Part shown: positions 25,883-35,244 of the stretch, piece after piece
Layout of the letters: each line of letters starts with the position of its first letter
Position numbering within the stretch: position 1 is the stretch's first letter
The notes under the pieces: model-generated
The model's database searches: none
What the model saw: the letters and a program-made list of their open reading frames with translations, nothing else
What the model was told of the DNA's origin: nothing
Made by a program: the position numbers and the translations under genes
Assembly: GCA_029310945.1 (NCBI GenBank)
Contig: JARJFC010000007.1
Location: 59,715 to 123,714 of the forward strand
From: Leptospira sp. 96542
GTDB lineage: Bacteria; Spirochaetota; Leptospiria; Leptospirales; Leptospiraceae
Length of the DNA: 64,000 bases
Direction: 5' to 3'

Positions 25883-27952
25883 ATGAATTCACAAAACATT
25901 TTACTCGTAGGAAATCCCAATTGTGGCAAAACCACATTGTTTAACCACCTCACTGGCTTAAACCAAAAGACAGGAAACTTTAGTGGAGTCACCGTTGAAA
26001 AAAAAACAGGAAATTTCAAAGTGGCAAATTCGGAAATCAAAATTACAGATTTACCTGGCAGTTATGGATTGGGGGGAGTTGCTGAAGATAAAAAAATTGC
26101 CTACGAAGTTTTACTCGAGCGAAACCCAGAAGATAAAGTGTTATACGTCTTGGATTCACTCAACTTAGAGCGCGGTTTACAATTTTTACTCCAAATCATG
26201 GATATGGGAGTAGCAATCCTTGTAGTTCTCACGATGAAGGATGTACTCGAAAAAAAACAAATTTTAATCGATACAAAAAAACTCGAAAAAACATTCGGAT
26301 TAAATTTTTTACTCATCAACACCAAGTCAGGTGATGGTATTCAAACTATTAAACAATACATTGGTGACCCAGGGTCTTTCAAAAAGAACAATCGTTTATG
26401 GTCTTGGGACAAAAAAGAAGAGATTTTTTTCAACCACGCCAAACAAAAGCTAAATATAAAATCGAACGAAACAGAATTTTTTTTATCACAGTCTCTCAAA
26501 TATTTAAACAATGACCCACACTTAAATGAAGAAAGGTATCTCGAATATTTCCCGAATGAAACAAAGGAATGGCTAAAAGAAAAACTATCTAAAAACTCGT
26601 TTCGTTTTTTTTATGAAGAAGAAATAATAAGAAGATCCATTTTTATCAAACAAATCATCACTTCTTCGGTTTTATTACCAAAAAATCCAACTTCCAACTG
26701 GGAACGAAAGTTAGATGCAGTTTTACTCCATCCAATTTTTGGTTTTTTTGTGTTTTTTGGAATTATGGCATTATTATTCCAAAGTTTATTCAATTTTGCC
26801 GAGTTACCTATGGAATTCATTGAATCAGGGATCGAATTATTACAAAATTCCATTGGAAATTATTTGGACAACGGTCCACTAAAAAGTTTACTAATCGAAG
26901 GTATGATTGGTGGCGTCGGATCTGTCATCGTTTTTATCCCACAAATTGCCCTACTTTTTTTATTCATTGGTATCTTGGAAGAAACAGGCTATTTAGCTCG
27001 TGTTAGTTTTTTAATGGATAAGATTATGGGGAAATTTGGTTTATCTGGAAAATCCTTTATTCCTTTACTTTCGTCTGCTGCCTGCGCGGTTCCAGCCATT
27101 TTGGGCACACGAACCATAGAAAACAAATCTGATCGATTAACAACAATTATGGTATCTCCTCTCATCATGTGTTCCGCACGTTACCCAGTGTATATCCTCA
27201 TTGTTGGCACCGTTTTTTCCTTTTCACCCATATTCGGATTTATCAATGTACAGGGTTTTGTATTGTTTTGTATGTTTTTAATCGGACTTGTTTTTTCTTT
27301 CCTCTTTGCGCTCCTCTTTCGAAGAACGGTATTTAAAGAAACGGCTTCTTACTTTGTAGTGGAATTACCCAGATATATGTTACCTTCTTTAAGAAGTTTA
27401 TTCCAAACCGTTTACGAGAAAATTAAATCTTTTTTGGCCACTGCGGGACAAATCATTTTATATATATCCATCGTTCTTTGGTTTTTATCTAATTTTCCTG
27501 CGAATACCGAAAAGAACCATTGGCAACCAAGTTCCATTGAAAAATCATACATTGGCCAAATTGGAAAAACGATAGAACCTGTCATTCGTCCGATGGGTTT
27601 TGACTGGAAGATAGGGATCTCCATTTTAACTTCATTTGCTGCAAGGGAAGTAATGGTTTCCACTCTTGCCGTACTCTATGGGTCAGATGAAAATGAAGAA
27701 AGTGAAAATTTACGATCGACTCTTCGGAAGGATTCTTACGAAGACGGCACACCTGTATGGACTCCGCTTGTTGGCTTATCACTCTTAGTTTTTTTCGCTT
27801 TTGCTAGTCAATGTATGTCAACGCTCGCCGTTACAAAAAAAGAGACTGGTTCCATTGTATGGCCGCTTTTACAATTTTTTTACATGACCTTACTTGCAAT
27901 TTTTTCCTCGTTGTGTATTTTCCAAGTTGGTTCTCTTTTGGGATTCAATTAA
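25883..27952 (+). CDS. feoB: FeoB, ferrous iron transporter with G domain
   Basis: A 689-residue Fe2+ transporter of the inner membrane. N-terminal GTPase: G1 GNPNCGKTT, G2 region TGNFSGVTVEKK, G3 DLPGSYGL. Then a GDI-like helical region and about ten membrane helices with the typical gate segments (IGGVGSVIVFIPQI; LLSSAACAVPAILGTRTI; LIMCSARYPVYIL). Length is somewhat shorter than E. coli FeoB (773), mainly in the helical spacer. No Fur box was recognised. Confidence 0.95.
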   Translation: MNSQNILLVGNPNCGKTTLFNHLTGLNQKTGNFSGVTVEKKTGNFKVANSEIKITDLPGSYGLGGVAEDKKIAYEVLLERNPEDKVLYVLDSLNLERGLQFLLQIMDMGVAILVVLTMKDVLEKKQILIDTKKLEKTFGLNFLLINTKSGDGIQTIKQYIGDPGSFKKNNRLWSWDKKEEIFFNHAKQKLNIKSNETEFFLSQSLKYLNNDPHLNEERYLEYFPNETKEWLKEKLSKNSFRFFYEEEIIRRSIFIKQIITSSVLLPKNPTSNWERKLDAVLLHPIFGFFVFFGIMALLFQSLFNFAELPMEFIESGIELLQNSIGNYLDNGPLKSLLIEGMIGGVGSVIVFIPQIALLFLFIGILEETGYLARVSFLMDKIMGKFGLSGKSFIPLLSSAACAVPAILGTRTIENKSDRLTTIMVSPLIMCSARYPVYILIVGTVFSFSPIFGFINVQGFVLFCMFLIGLVFSFLFALLFRRTVFKETASYFVVELPRYMLPSLRSLFQTVYEKIKSFLATAGQIILYISIVLWFLSNFPANTEKNHWQPSSIEKSYIGQIGKTIEPVIRPMGFDWKIGISILTSFAAREVMVSTLAVLYGSDENEESENLRSTLRKDSYEDGTPVWTPLVGLSLLVFFAFASQCMSTLAVTKKETGSIVWPLLQFFYMTLLAIFSSLCIFQVGSLLGFN

Positions 27953-27984
27953 AATGCCGATGAATTGATTAAAGAGGAATTTGT

Positions 27985-28968
27985 TTGAACTTTACAATTG
28001 GTGACCGCAAACTCACACGAAAAGCTAGCCCCTATTTGGTGGCAGAAATTGGACTCAATCATAATAACGACATAGAAATTGGAAAACGTACCATTGAAAA
28101 AGCCAAAGAGGCTGGTGCCGATGCCGTCAAATTCCAAACCTATACCACAGAAGAATTTGTGGATGTAAAGAATAACGAAACCAAATTCTTATTCGATATT
28201 TTCAAACAGTATGAATTGACAGAAAATTTCCATAGGCAATTCCAAAAAACAGCGAATGATTTGGGACTAGATTTTTTTTCCACACCACTTTGTGAATCAG
28301 CAGTTGATTTATTGACGAATTTAAATGTACCTGTGTTTAAAGTTGCTTCGGGTGATATTGTGAATTTAGGTCTTTTGCAAAAAATTATACAAACGAAAAA
28401 ACCTATTTTGGTTTCGACGGGAGCTGCCCTCCCAGAAGAAGTGATTCGCTCCTTAGAACTTTTCAAAAAACACCAAACAGAAATTTGTTTAATGCATTGT
28501 GTGTCACTCTATCCCACCCCTCTTAACAAAACAAATTTGAACACAATTCGTTATTTTTTAGATACAACTGAATATGTGATTGGTTTTTCTGATCATTCCG
28601 ATGGGACGTTAGCTTCAAACATCGCAGTTGGTTTTGGAGCAGTTGTCATCGAAAAACATTTTACTTTGGATAAAAATTTAGATGGACCTGACCACCAAAT
28701 TTCCATGGATCCGGAAAGTTTTAAAAAACTAGCTACCGAGATACAAACTGTCCATCAAATGAAAGGTGAATATGGAAAAAACACGCACCAAGAAGAAACG
28801 AATGGATGGTTTTATGGAAGAAGGTCGCTCTACAAACAAAATGGTAAAATAATGGCACTCCGCCCAGCTTTGCACACCAAAGAAAATGATGTATTCGATT
28901 CGTGGGAGCTTTCGAGAGTGGTGGATCCTTCCAAAATTCCAGAAGGACCCGTTCGATTCAAAATTTAG
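27985..28968 (+). CDS. NeuB-family sialic/legionaminic acid synthase-like
   Basis: A 327-residue NeuB-type TIM-barrel enzyme that would condense phosphoenolpyruvate with a hexosamine to a nonulosonic acid. Features: YLVAEIGLNHNNDIEIGKRT, GADAVKFQTY, DFFSTPLCESAVDLL, VFKVASGDI, KPILVSTGAA, MHCVSLYPTP, IGFSDHSDGT, VIEKHFTLDKNLDGPDHQIS. The C-terminal antifreeze-like (SAF) domain seen in full NeuB is short or partial (RRSLYKQNGKIMALRPAL onward). Starts TTG with AGAGGA 8 nt upstream. No other nonulosonic genes (neuA, neuC) are nearby, so its product is uncertain. Its 3' end overlaps the convergent VKOR gene by 4 bp. Confidence 0.8.
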   Translation: MNFTIGDRKLTRKASPYLVAEIGLNHNNDIEIGKRTIEKAKEAGADAVKFQTYTTEEFVDVKNNETKFLFDIFKQYELTENFHRQFQKTANDLGLDFFSTPLCESAVDLLTNLNVPVFKVASGDIVNLGLLQKIIQTKKPILVSTGAALPEEVIRSLELFKKHQTEICLMHCVSLYPTPLNKTNLNTIRYFLDTTEYVIGFSDHSDGTLASNIAVGFGAVVIEKHFTLDKNLDGPDHQISMDPESFKKLATEIQTVHQMKGEYGKNTHQEETNGWFYGRRSLYKQNGKIMALRPALHTKENDVFDSWELSRVVDPSKIPEGPVRFKI

Positions 28969-30197
28969 ATTTTTTTGATAAGTGAATCAAGTAGTGTTTT
29001 CAAAAATATAGGATTCGGTGTCCCACTATCAATTCTCTTGTCATTGATAAAAAGTGATGGAGTGGCTTGGATTTGCAACCGTTCCGCTTCATCAATTTCC
29101 GCATTCAACTGATTCATTGCCTCACGAGAGCCCATACAAGATTTCAATTGGTTCATATTCAAAGAAAGTGAATTTGCTAAATTGAGAATCGTCGACGTTG
29201 TATGACCCACACCTTTTTCCGTATTGTCATACAAACCACGATACATCGGTTCAAACTTTCCTTGTTTGTCGGCACATATGGACGCAATGGCAGCAACACA
29301 AGAACTAGCACCTGGTCTTGGCTGTTGGATAAGTCGGTTACAGGATCCATCCAATGGAAAGTTTTTATAAACCACTTTCACCATACCATCATATTCGGAC
29401 AAAACAGTATGTAACATATGACTCGTATGTAAACAATGCCCACAATTAAAATCAGCAAACTTAACGATAGTTATAGGCGCATCTTTTTTGCCTATGCTCG
29501 GATATCCTTTTGTTACTAAATTTAAGTTTGAACCATTTTCATATTCAGCAATTTTTTTTAGAACGTCCGATGACTCTAAACCTTGTGAAGTAGCGATCCG
29601 TTGGCTTCCAGAATTTGCGGAAACCATTTTACTCGAAGCGTAACCAAATGAAAAACTAAAAAAGAATGCTAAAAATATTGTTAAAAACCCTTCTTTTAAC
29701 CCAGGGATAGGATTCAAATTTAGATTACCCTCGGTTTTACGAAGCAAAAACAATACGATCAAACTAGCGATTGTAACTAAATAAGTGAAAAAACACAAAC
29801 GACAAATGGTTTCAATGAGAAAGACGGAAACGCCAAGTAGTATGATATCAACCAGAAGTCCAAGGCCGAGTATGAATAACAAAACCGAAACTACACTTGC
29901 AACCGATTCAGTGGATACGGATTTGTAGAGACTGTAAAACAAATAAGTTACAAGTCCGTAAAACCCAAAACCGAGTAATGCGATGGGAATGTTTCCTAAA
30001 AATGGTACATTCGGAATCGCAGAATAACCACTCCCAGCAACTTTCAAACAAGAATCGCCCCCACCTAATGCGGAGCAGGCAGCATTTGCAATATTATCAG
30101 ATCCTAATCCAAAATATTCAACGGCAAGTAAAAAAGACAGCACAAGGCCAACCAGACCAAGAACGAAACCCGTCACACTTAGGTTTTTACGATTCAT
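28965..30197 (-). CDS. VKOR-DsbA fusion, disulfide bond-forming enzyme
   Basis: A 410-residue fusion. Residues about 1-155 are a VKOR domain with four membrane helices, active-site Cys132-Cys135 (CRLC) and the loop pair Cys41/Cys50. After a linker and another helix, residues about 225-410 form a DsbA-like thioredoxin domain with Cys252-Cys255 (CGHC) and the cis-Pro region QATPSLFINDKR. It would oxidise exported proteins and pass electrons to quinones in one chain. It is the last gene of the his cluster, its ATG overlapping the hisA stop by one base, a surprising placement. Confidence 0.9.
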   Translation of the reverse strand: MNRKNLSVTGFVLGLVGLVLSFLLAVEYFGLGSDNIANAACSALGGGDSCLKVAGSGYSAIPNVPFLGNIPIALLGFGFYGLVTYLFYSLYKSVSTESVASVVSVLLFILGLGLLVDIILLGVSVFLIETICRLCFFTYLVTIASLIVLFLLRKTEGNLNLNPIPGLKEGFLTIFLAFFFSFSFGYASSKMVSANSGSQRIATSQGLESSDVLKKIAEYENGSNLNLVTKGYPSIGKKDAPITIVKFADFNCGHCLHTSHMLHTVLSEYDGMVKVVYKNFPLDGSCNRLIQQPRPGASSCVAAIASICADKQGKFEPMYRGLYDNTEKGVGHTTSTILNLANSLSLNMNQLKSCMGSREAMNQLNAEIDEAERLQIQATPSLFINDKRIDSGTPNPIFLKTLLDSLIKKI

Positions 30198-30943
30198 TAT
30201 TTTTTTATCCTCTTCTCTTTTAGAATAGAAATACCTTCAGAAAGATTTAATTTTCCTTCATAAATTGCTTTTCCAGCAATTGCTCCATACAATTTTCCAC
30301 TCGTTTTGTCCCAAAGTGCCAACAAATCTTCAATGGAAGAAACCCCTCCAGAAGCGATGAGTTTAAAATCAGGAAAAGACTCCAAAATTTCGCTGTAAAC
30401 ATCAAAATTTGGTCCAAGCATCATTCCGTCCTTGCTGATGTCGGTAAAAATGATATGGCGCACGCCTATACTATGTAAGGTTTTTAGAAATTCTATATAT
30501 TGAATTCCTGAATTCGTTTCCCAACCCTTGGTGCGAACAAACCCGTCTTTTGCGTCCACACCAACGACGATTCTATCTTCGCCATACAAACGTAATCCCT
30601 CTTCCACAACTTTTATGTTTTCTACGGCCACGGTTCCCAAAATAAATCGATCCACACCCAAATCGGTATAAAACTTCATGTTTTCTGTAGAACGAATACC
30701 ACCACCTAACTCAAGCTTCACGCTTGTATTATTTTTAATGTTCGTGATAGTTGATTGATTGGCTGAAACACCTTCCCTCGCAGCATTAAGATCCACAATG
30801 TGGATTAAACTGGCACCATCGGATTCGAATTGTTTCACCATTATTTCTGGCATTGTTGAATAGACAGTTTTTTTGTCATAATCACCTTGCAAAAGGCGAA
30901 CTGCTTCGTTATTTAATAAGTCGATTGCGGGAATGATTAACAT
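30197..30943 (-). CDS. hisA: HisA, phosphoribosylformimino-AICAR-P isomerase
   Basis: A 248-residue TIM-barrel isomerase of histidine synthesis. It opens MLIIPAIDLLNNEAVRLLQG, has the active Asp in AIDL and in FTDISKDGM, and phosphate loops LELGGGIRS and IASGGVSS. Directly abuts hisH (one base between reading frames) and overlaps the VKOR-DsbA gene by one base. Confidence 0.95.
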   Translation of the reverse strand: MLIIPAIDLLNNEAVRLLQGDYDKKTVYSTMPEIMVKQFESDGASLIHIVDLNAAREGVSANQSTITNIKNNTSVKLELGGGIRSTENMKFYTDLGVDRFILGTVAVENIKVVEEGLRLYGEDRIVVGVDAKDGFVRTKGWETNSGIQYIEFLKTLHSIGVRHIIFTDISKDGMMLGPNFDVYSEILESFPDFKLIASGGVSSIEDLLALWDKTSGKLYGAIAGKAIYEGKLNLSEGISILKEKRIKK

Positions 30944-31570
30944 TTAAATTTCTATAAAATTTTTAAGTATTTGGAGACCGAGTTTATCTGATTTTTCAGG
31001 GTGAAATTGGGTTCCGTTCACTACAGCTTTTTCTACTACAGCAGGGAAAGACTCACCATAATATTTACAAGTGGCAGTGATGTCCAAACGGTCAACACCT
31101 ACGGGACGATAGGAATGAATAAAATACATGAAAGATTCATTTTTAATACCTTTCAAAAGTTTTGTTTGTTTCGGTTTAATATCAAAAAGTTTATTCCAAC
31201 CCATATGAGGTACTTTTAAATTTTGTTTGCCCTCAAATTTACGAATTTTTCCACGAATTAGCCCAAGCCCAGGAATTGTTGCGCCTTGTTTTGATGTTTC
31301 ATCTGAATCTTCGAATAACACCTGATATCCGATACAAATCCCAAGCAATGGTTTTTCTTTTAATACATGTTCTTTGATTAGATCAGAAAAACCAAGTGAA
31401 TTGAGATTTTGCATTGCTTTATCAAAATGGCCATCACCCGGTAAAATTAGTTTATCTGCATTCGCAATTTTTTTTATATCCGAAGTGAATTCAAATTTGT
31501 CCGTATACAAAGAAACTGCTTTGAGCAAGGAATGGATATTACCCATTCCAAAATCTAAAACAGCAATCAC
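30944..31570 (-). CDS. hisH: HisH, IGP synthase glutaminase subunit
   Basis: A 208-residue class I glutamine amidotransferase that supplies ammonia to HisF. The nucleophile Cys is in [12 protein letters not shown], with the His-Glu pair in [14 protein letters not shown]. It opens [19 protein letters not shown], typical of HisH. ATG overlaps the hisB stop by 4 bp (ATGA). HisF is not in the window. Confidence 0.95.
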   Translation of the reverse strand: MIAVLDFGMGNIHSLLKAVSLYTDKFEFTSDIKKIANADKLILPGDGHFDKAMQNLNSLGFSDLIKEHVLKEKPLLGICIGYQVLFEDSDETSKQGATIPGLGLIRGKIRKFEGKQNLKVPHMGWNKLFDIKPKQTKLLKGIKNESFMYFIHSYRPVGVDRLDITATCKYYGESFPAVVEKAVVNGTQFHPEKSDKLGLQILKNFIEI

Positions 31571-32154
31571 TCTAACATTCCTTTGGTGGAAGGAATTTGG
31601 TCTTTAGCTTCCAAATCAAGAGTTATGGCTTGTCTCATCGCTTTACCCAAACCTTTGAATATAGATTCGTGGATATGATGTTTGTTATCACCGTAATGAA
31701 CAACAACATGTAAATTCATCTTCGCATTCAGTGCAAACTTTTGCAAAAACTCTAAACTGAGTTCGGAATCATAAATTCCAAATTTCCCATCCAAATGTGG
31801 GCCAGTGTATTTAAAGTAAAAACGACCACCAAAGTCAACAGCGACAGTTGTGAGGACTTCATCCATCGGAATGGTAAAATGACCGTAACGAAATATACCT
31901 TTTTTGTCGCCCAATTGTTTGTGCACCAATTGCCCCATGAGTATGGCGGTGTCCTCAACAGAATGGTGACAATCAATGCCGATGTCTCCCCGAAGGAATA
32001 AATTGAGATCAAATAGCCCATGTTTACAGATATGAGACAACATATGTTCAAAAAAAGGAATTTCCGTATCAAACTGGTAATTCCCCGTCCCACGGATGTT
32101 TAGATCCATTCGGATGTCAGTTTCGGAAGTCTTTCGCGATTCCATCATATTCAT
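31567..32154 (-). CDS. hisB: HisB, imidazoleglycerol-phosphate dehydratase
   Basis: A 195-residue monofunctional IGPD (no N-terminal phosphatase domain). Metal-binding motifs: [24 protein letters not shown] and [15 protein letters not shown]. Start chosen at [11 protein letters not shown] because CAGG lies 6-7 nt upstream; the open frame extends to 32208. First gene of the hisB-hisH-hisA-VKOR operon. Confidence 0.95.
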   Translation of the reverse strand: MNMMESRKTSETDIRMDLNIRGTGNYQFDTEIPFFEHMLSHICKHGLFDLNLFLRGDIGIDCHHSVEDTAILMGQLVHKQLGDKKGIFRYGHFTIPMDEVLTTVAVDFGGRFYFKYTGPHLDGKFGIYDSELSLEFLQKFALNAKMNLHVVVHYGDNKHHIHESIFKGLGKAMRQAITLDLEAKDQIPSTKGMLE

Positions 32155-32236
32155 AACATGCCTGAGAGAAAACCCAGGTGTCAAGAGAGAAAGAAGACGA
32201 AAGACCAAAGGTAAAAATGAAGATAAAAAATAAAAC

Positions 32237-32374
32237 TTAAGATGCCAAACTGAGTACCCCTATGATGTCATACCCAATAAAAACCCAAAAAATATACATA
32301 GCTGCGACAAATGAAAATACCAAGACTCGTTTCCAAGTTTCTTCCAATGGATCCCTCTCTGTATCACTTAACAA
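32237..32374 (-). CDS. Possible small membrane protein (45 residues)
   Basis: A TTG-started frame ([20 protein letters not shown] onward) with an acidic amphipathic start, a basic turn (WKR) and one strong membrane helix ([20 protein letters not shown]). It lies in the 248-bp gap between the sensor kinase (stop at 32403) and hisB, on the same strand as both. The frame is limited upstream by a TGA. No clear ribosome binding site, so the start is uncertain. The protein-like composition (charged head, positive-inside pattern) supports it. Confidence 0.45.
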   Translation of the reverse strand: MLSDTERDPLEETWKRVLVFSFVAAMYIFWVFIGYDIIGVLSLAS

Positions 32375-32402
32375 AGACAGAAAGAACGATTTTCAGGGAT
32401 TT

Positions 32403-34649
32403 TTAGCTTTTTTTGGAAAGTAGGGGTAAATCCACAAAAAATTTTGCGCCTGGATTTCCAGGCTCACACCAAATCAGACCTTCATGTTTGTCTATGATTT
32501 GTTTGGATAAAAAAAGCCCAAGCCCTGTCCCCTCGCCCGACTCTTTTGTGGTGTAAAACGCATGGAAAATTTTTTTCGGTTCGGAAACTCCTTTGCCGGT
32601 ATCAGAAAACTCAACTCGTAAATACTCCCCTTCATTTTTTGTTATTTTCTGGATTTTGATGTAAAGTTTACCTTTTCCGTCCATTGCCTGAATTGCGTTT
32701 TGTGTTAGGTTAGACCAAACCTGCATTAACTCGTCTGGATAACAAAAAATAGGTGGATTATCGACAATTTCTTTTTGGACTTCCATTCCAGATTTGAATG
32801 CGTGATTAAAAATAGTGAGAATGGTATCGATTGTTTCAGACAGAACCACCATTTTTTTTTCTGAATTCGGATCCAAATGTGTATAGGTTTTTAAAGCATT
32901 TATAATTTTTACTACCCTTTCTGTTGCCACATGGATTGCTTCCATTTTCGTAAGCACCCCACGCCATAAACTTACCCAATCTAAAATGATAATTGATTTT
33001 TCATTGCCAATGTTTTGAAACCACTCATCCGGAATTTTATTGATACTAGCCTGCAAGAGTAAATCTATGAATTTTTCTTTTTCCACTGCACTCGCATCCA
33101 AATGTGATATGGATGATAACATTCTGTTTTTTAGTTCTCGTTCTTCTCTGGAAGAAAGATAAATGATACTAGAATCCGATGGAAATTCTAAAGTTTGTTT
33201 TAAAAATTCTTTTCCAGTATCATCCAAAACTGGTATCAATTTAAAAAGTTTGGCGACAAGACCATCCATAATGAAACGGACATTTGCCTCTCCTAGCTGA
33301 ATAGCGGCAATCGGTGAATTGATCTCATGTGCAACACCTGCCACGATTTGCCCAATGGATGACATTTTTTCGGCTTGAACAAGTTGGTACCGAGTGGCAA
33401 GTAACTCCAGTTCCGTAGAGCGCATAGATTTTGTTTGTATTTGTGAGAGATACAAAGTTTGGTTGAATACAAAACTTAGGAAACCATATTCAATTGTATT
33501 AGGAAACTTTAAATTGAATAAAAAACTGATAATATCGAAACTCGCGGTGATGACAATAGACAATACTCCAATAATGAGGACAACCCTACCTGGAAGTTGA
33601 AATCTATAAATTTTGTACAATACATAAAGCGCAAGGCTCAATGGCAAAAATGAATAAATAAGAATTATTGCTCTGAGTGAACTAAGTAAATACAACGAAC
33701 CAGAAAAAACAATGATGATGGGGATTATATAAGGCAGTGAAACTATATAATTTACATATTTTGGATAAGCCTTGGGATAAAGGGAATGATTGTAAAATAA
33801 AGATAAAGCCATACCCATTGAAATTGTTAGGTAATCAAATTTTACAACATCTTCTCCAGTTAACCATCCGTATGTGATTACTGAAAAAATATTAGTTCCT
33901 GTTGTGGCAATTCTTAGAATGACAACAACGGAAAACAAAACAAACCAGAGGATACTTGAGATTTTTTTCCTATAAAAATAAAAAACAAATTGGTACAATG
34001 CAAGTAAACAAAGTCCGCCAATGATGAGTGCTTCTTGTACCATCTCAGATCTCGATTTAGCAACCAAATGATCTTTCAGGCCGAGTTTGGGGACCGTCCA
34101 AATTCCTCCCCGTGCATGGTGGTGGTTTGAAACTTGGATATAGAGATAACTTTCCTTTTTATAATCTTCGATGCTAAAACCAATCGTACGGATACTTAGA
34201 ATTTCCGAATCTTTATCTTCTGCAATGGTTCCTACCTCACCGAGGAAATCTTCATCCAAATAAAATTTGCATGCTGATGCGATTGTACCAGAAAACATAT
34301 GTAGGGCACGGATCTCATCCTGTTCTGGCCAAAGGATTTGAATCGCGTAGGTTCCGTAACCAGTGCCTTTGGGCGAGTCAGGGTCTAATAAAAATTCATT
34401 CCAAGCAGATGGCGCTGCCACAAGGATGGGATCTTGTGCTTGGCTACGGTTGTGTTTACCAACCCATTGTTTGGGATAAAAATACCAATCGCCAGCGAGG
34501 GAAATGCTCTGATTCGATTGTATATCCCAAGTCCGAAGATCGAGAACTCCATCCTTCACAAGTTTGGGATTTCCCGAATGATCGCACCCTAGTACTAAGA
34601 GTAGAAGAGTAAAAACCAAAATCCGATTGCAAAAGATGTTACCGTTCAT
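32403..34649 (-). CDS. 7TM-DISM sensor histidine kinase, lipoprotein-like N-terminus
   Basis: A 748-residue sensor. The start has a lipobox (LLLLVLGC, Cys22), then an extracellular DISMED2-like beta domain (residues about 30-200), seven membrane helices (about 205-405), a short coiled coil and the kinase: H-box VAHEINSPIAA with His441, then an unusual insert of about 110 residues before the second dimerisation helix (VATERVVKIINALKTYTHLD), and HATPase boxes (NLTQNAIQAMDG, DTGKGVSEP, GTGLGLFLSKQI). Start ATG 34647-34649 with GTGGG upstream; a longer frame to 34703 is unlikely. No response regulator gene is adjacent. Confidence 0.9.
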   Translation of the reverse strand: MNGNIFCNRILVFTLLLLVLGCDHSGNPKLVKDGVLDLRTWDIQSNQSISLAGDWYFYPKQWVGKHNRSQAQDPILVAAPSAWNEFLLDPDSPKGTGYGTYAIQILWPEQDEIRALHMFSGTIASACKFYLDEDFLGEVGTIAEDKDSEILSIRTIGFSIEDYKKESYLYIQVSNHHHARGGIWTVPKLGLKDHLVAKSRSEMVQEALIIGGLCLLALYQFVFYFYRKKISSILWFVLFSVVVILRIATTGTNIFSVITYGWLTGEDVVKFDYLTISMGMALSLFYNHSLYPKAYPKYVNYIVSLPYIIPIIIVFSGSLYLLSSLRAIILIYSFLPLSLALYVLYKIYRFQLPGRVVLIIGVLSIVITASFDIISFLFNLKFPNTIEYGFLSFVFNQTLYLSQIQTKSMRSTELELLATRYQLVQAEKMSSIGQIVAGVAHEINSPIAAIQLGEANVRFIMDGLVAKLFKLIPVLDDTGKEFLKQTLEFPSDSSIIYLSSREERELKNRMLSSISHLDASAVEKEKFIDLLLQASINKIPDEWFQNIGNEKSIIILDWVSLWRGVLTKMEAIHVATERVVKIINALKTYTHLDPNSEKKMVVLSETIDTILTIFNHAFKSGMEVQKEIVDNPPIFCYPDELMQVWSNLTQNAIQAMDGKGKLYIKIQKITKNEGEYLRVEFSDTGKGVSEPKKIFHAFYTTKESGEGTGLGLFLSKQIIDKHEGLIWCEPGNPGAKFFVDLPLLSKKS

Positions 34650-34725
34650 ATTGCCCACGTGAAGAACTCGAGAACAAGAGGAAATGGCAATATCAAGAAT
34701 CAATCAACAAAAAAATATGAGAAAA

Positions 34726-35193
34726 TTACTTTCCAAACCTTTGTGAAAACATCCGGACCAATTCAGCAATTGAGTCTTCGACATATTTAAAATGTTTTGG
34801 TTTCATAGGATCCAAAGGCATTAGTTTATGAATTTTTTTGTATCGATCAAAAGACTCGCGGATATACTCCAAATACTTTTGTGTTGTGATTCCGTATCGT
34901 TTAAAAACACTCTCATTCTCTGAATACAAACGTTTAAATTCATCGCTATAATTACTCTCATTCAAAAAATAAAAACGTAAATCTGTTTTTGCTTGGGAAA
35001 GAGTGATATCGATGTTTGTGATGAATTTTGTAGTTTTTGAAGAATCTGTCTCGCTTGGGTTCGCTTGGGACATTTTTTCCACTGCGAGTTCCATTGCTTT
35101 TTTTTCGGATTTTACTTTTTCTTTTTCAAAATCTTTCGTTAACTTTTCTCTTTTGAGAAGCTCATCAACTGAAGATTTTTTCTTTTCAGCCAT
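34726..35193 (-). CDS. Hypothetical charged, helical protein
   Basis: A 155-residue cytosolic protein, very rich in Lys and Glu. The first about 60 residues are likely coiled coil or disordered (KKKSSVDELLKREKLTKDFE); the rest may be a helical bundle (LRFYFLNESNYSDEFKRLYS). No family recognised. I start at MAEKKKSS; the frame extends 11 residues upstream. Located between the kinase and the rhomboid gene, same strand. Confidence 0.5.
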   Translation of the reverse strand: MAEKKKSSVDELLKREKLTKDFEKEKVKSEKKAMELAVEKMSQANPSETDSSKTTKFITNIDITLSQAKTDLRFYFLNESNYSDEFKRLYSENESVFKRYGITTQKYLEYIRESFDRYKKIHKLMPLDPMKPKHFKYVEDSIAELVRMFSQRFGK

Positions 35194-35244
35194 AGTTTGA
35201 TTGTTCTCATCTAGGCTCGATGTCAAGAAATTACAAAGAAAAAA

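Noticed and set aside
30950..31610. Plus-strand frames opposite hisH
   Set aside because: They are shadows of hisH; codon pattern follows the complement of a well-conserved gene.
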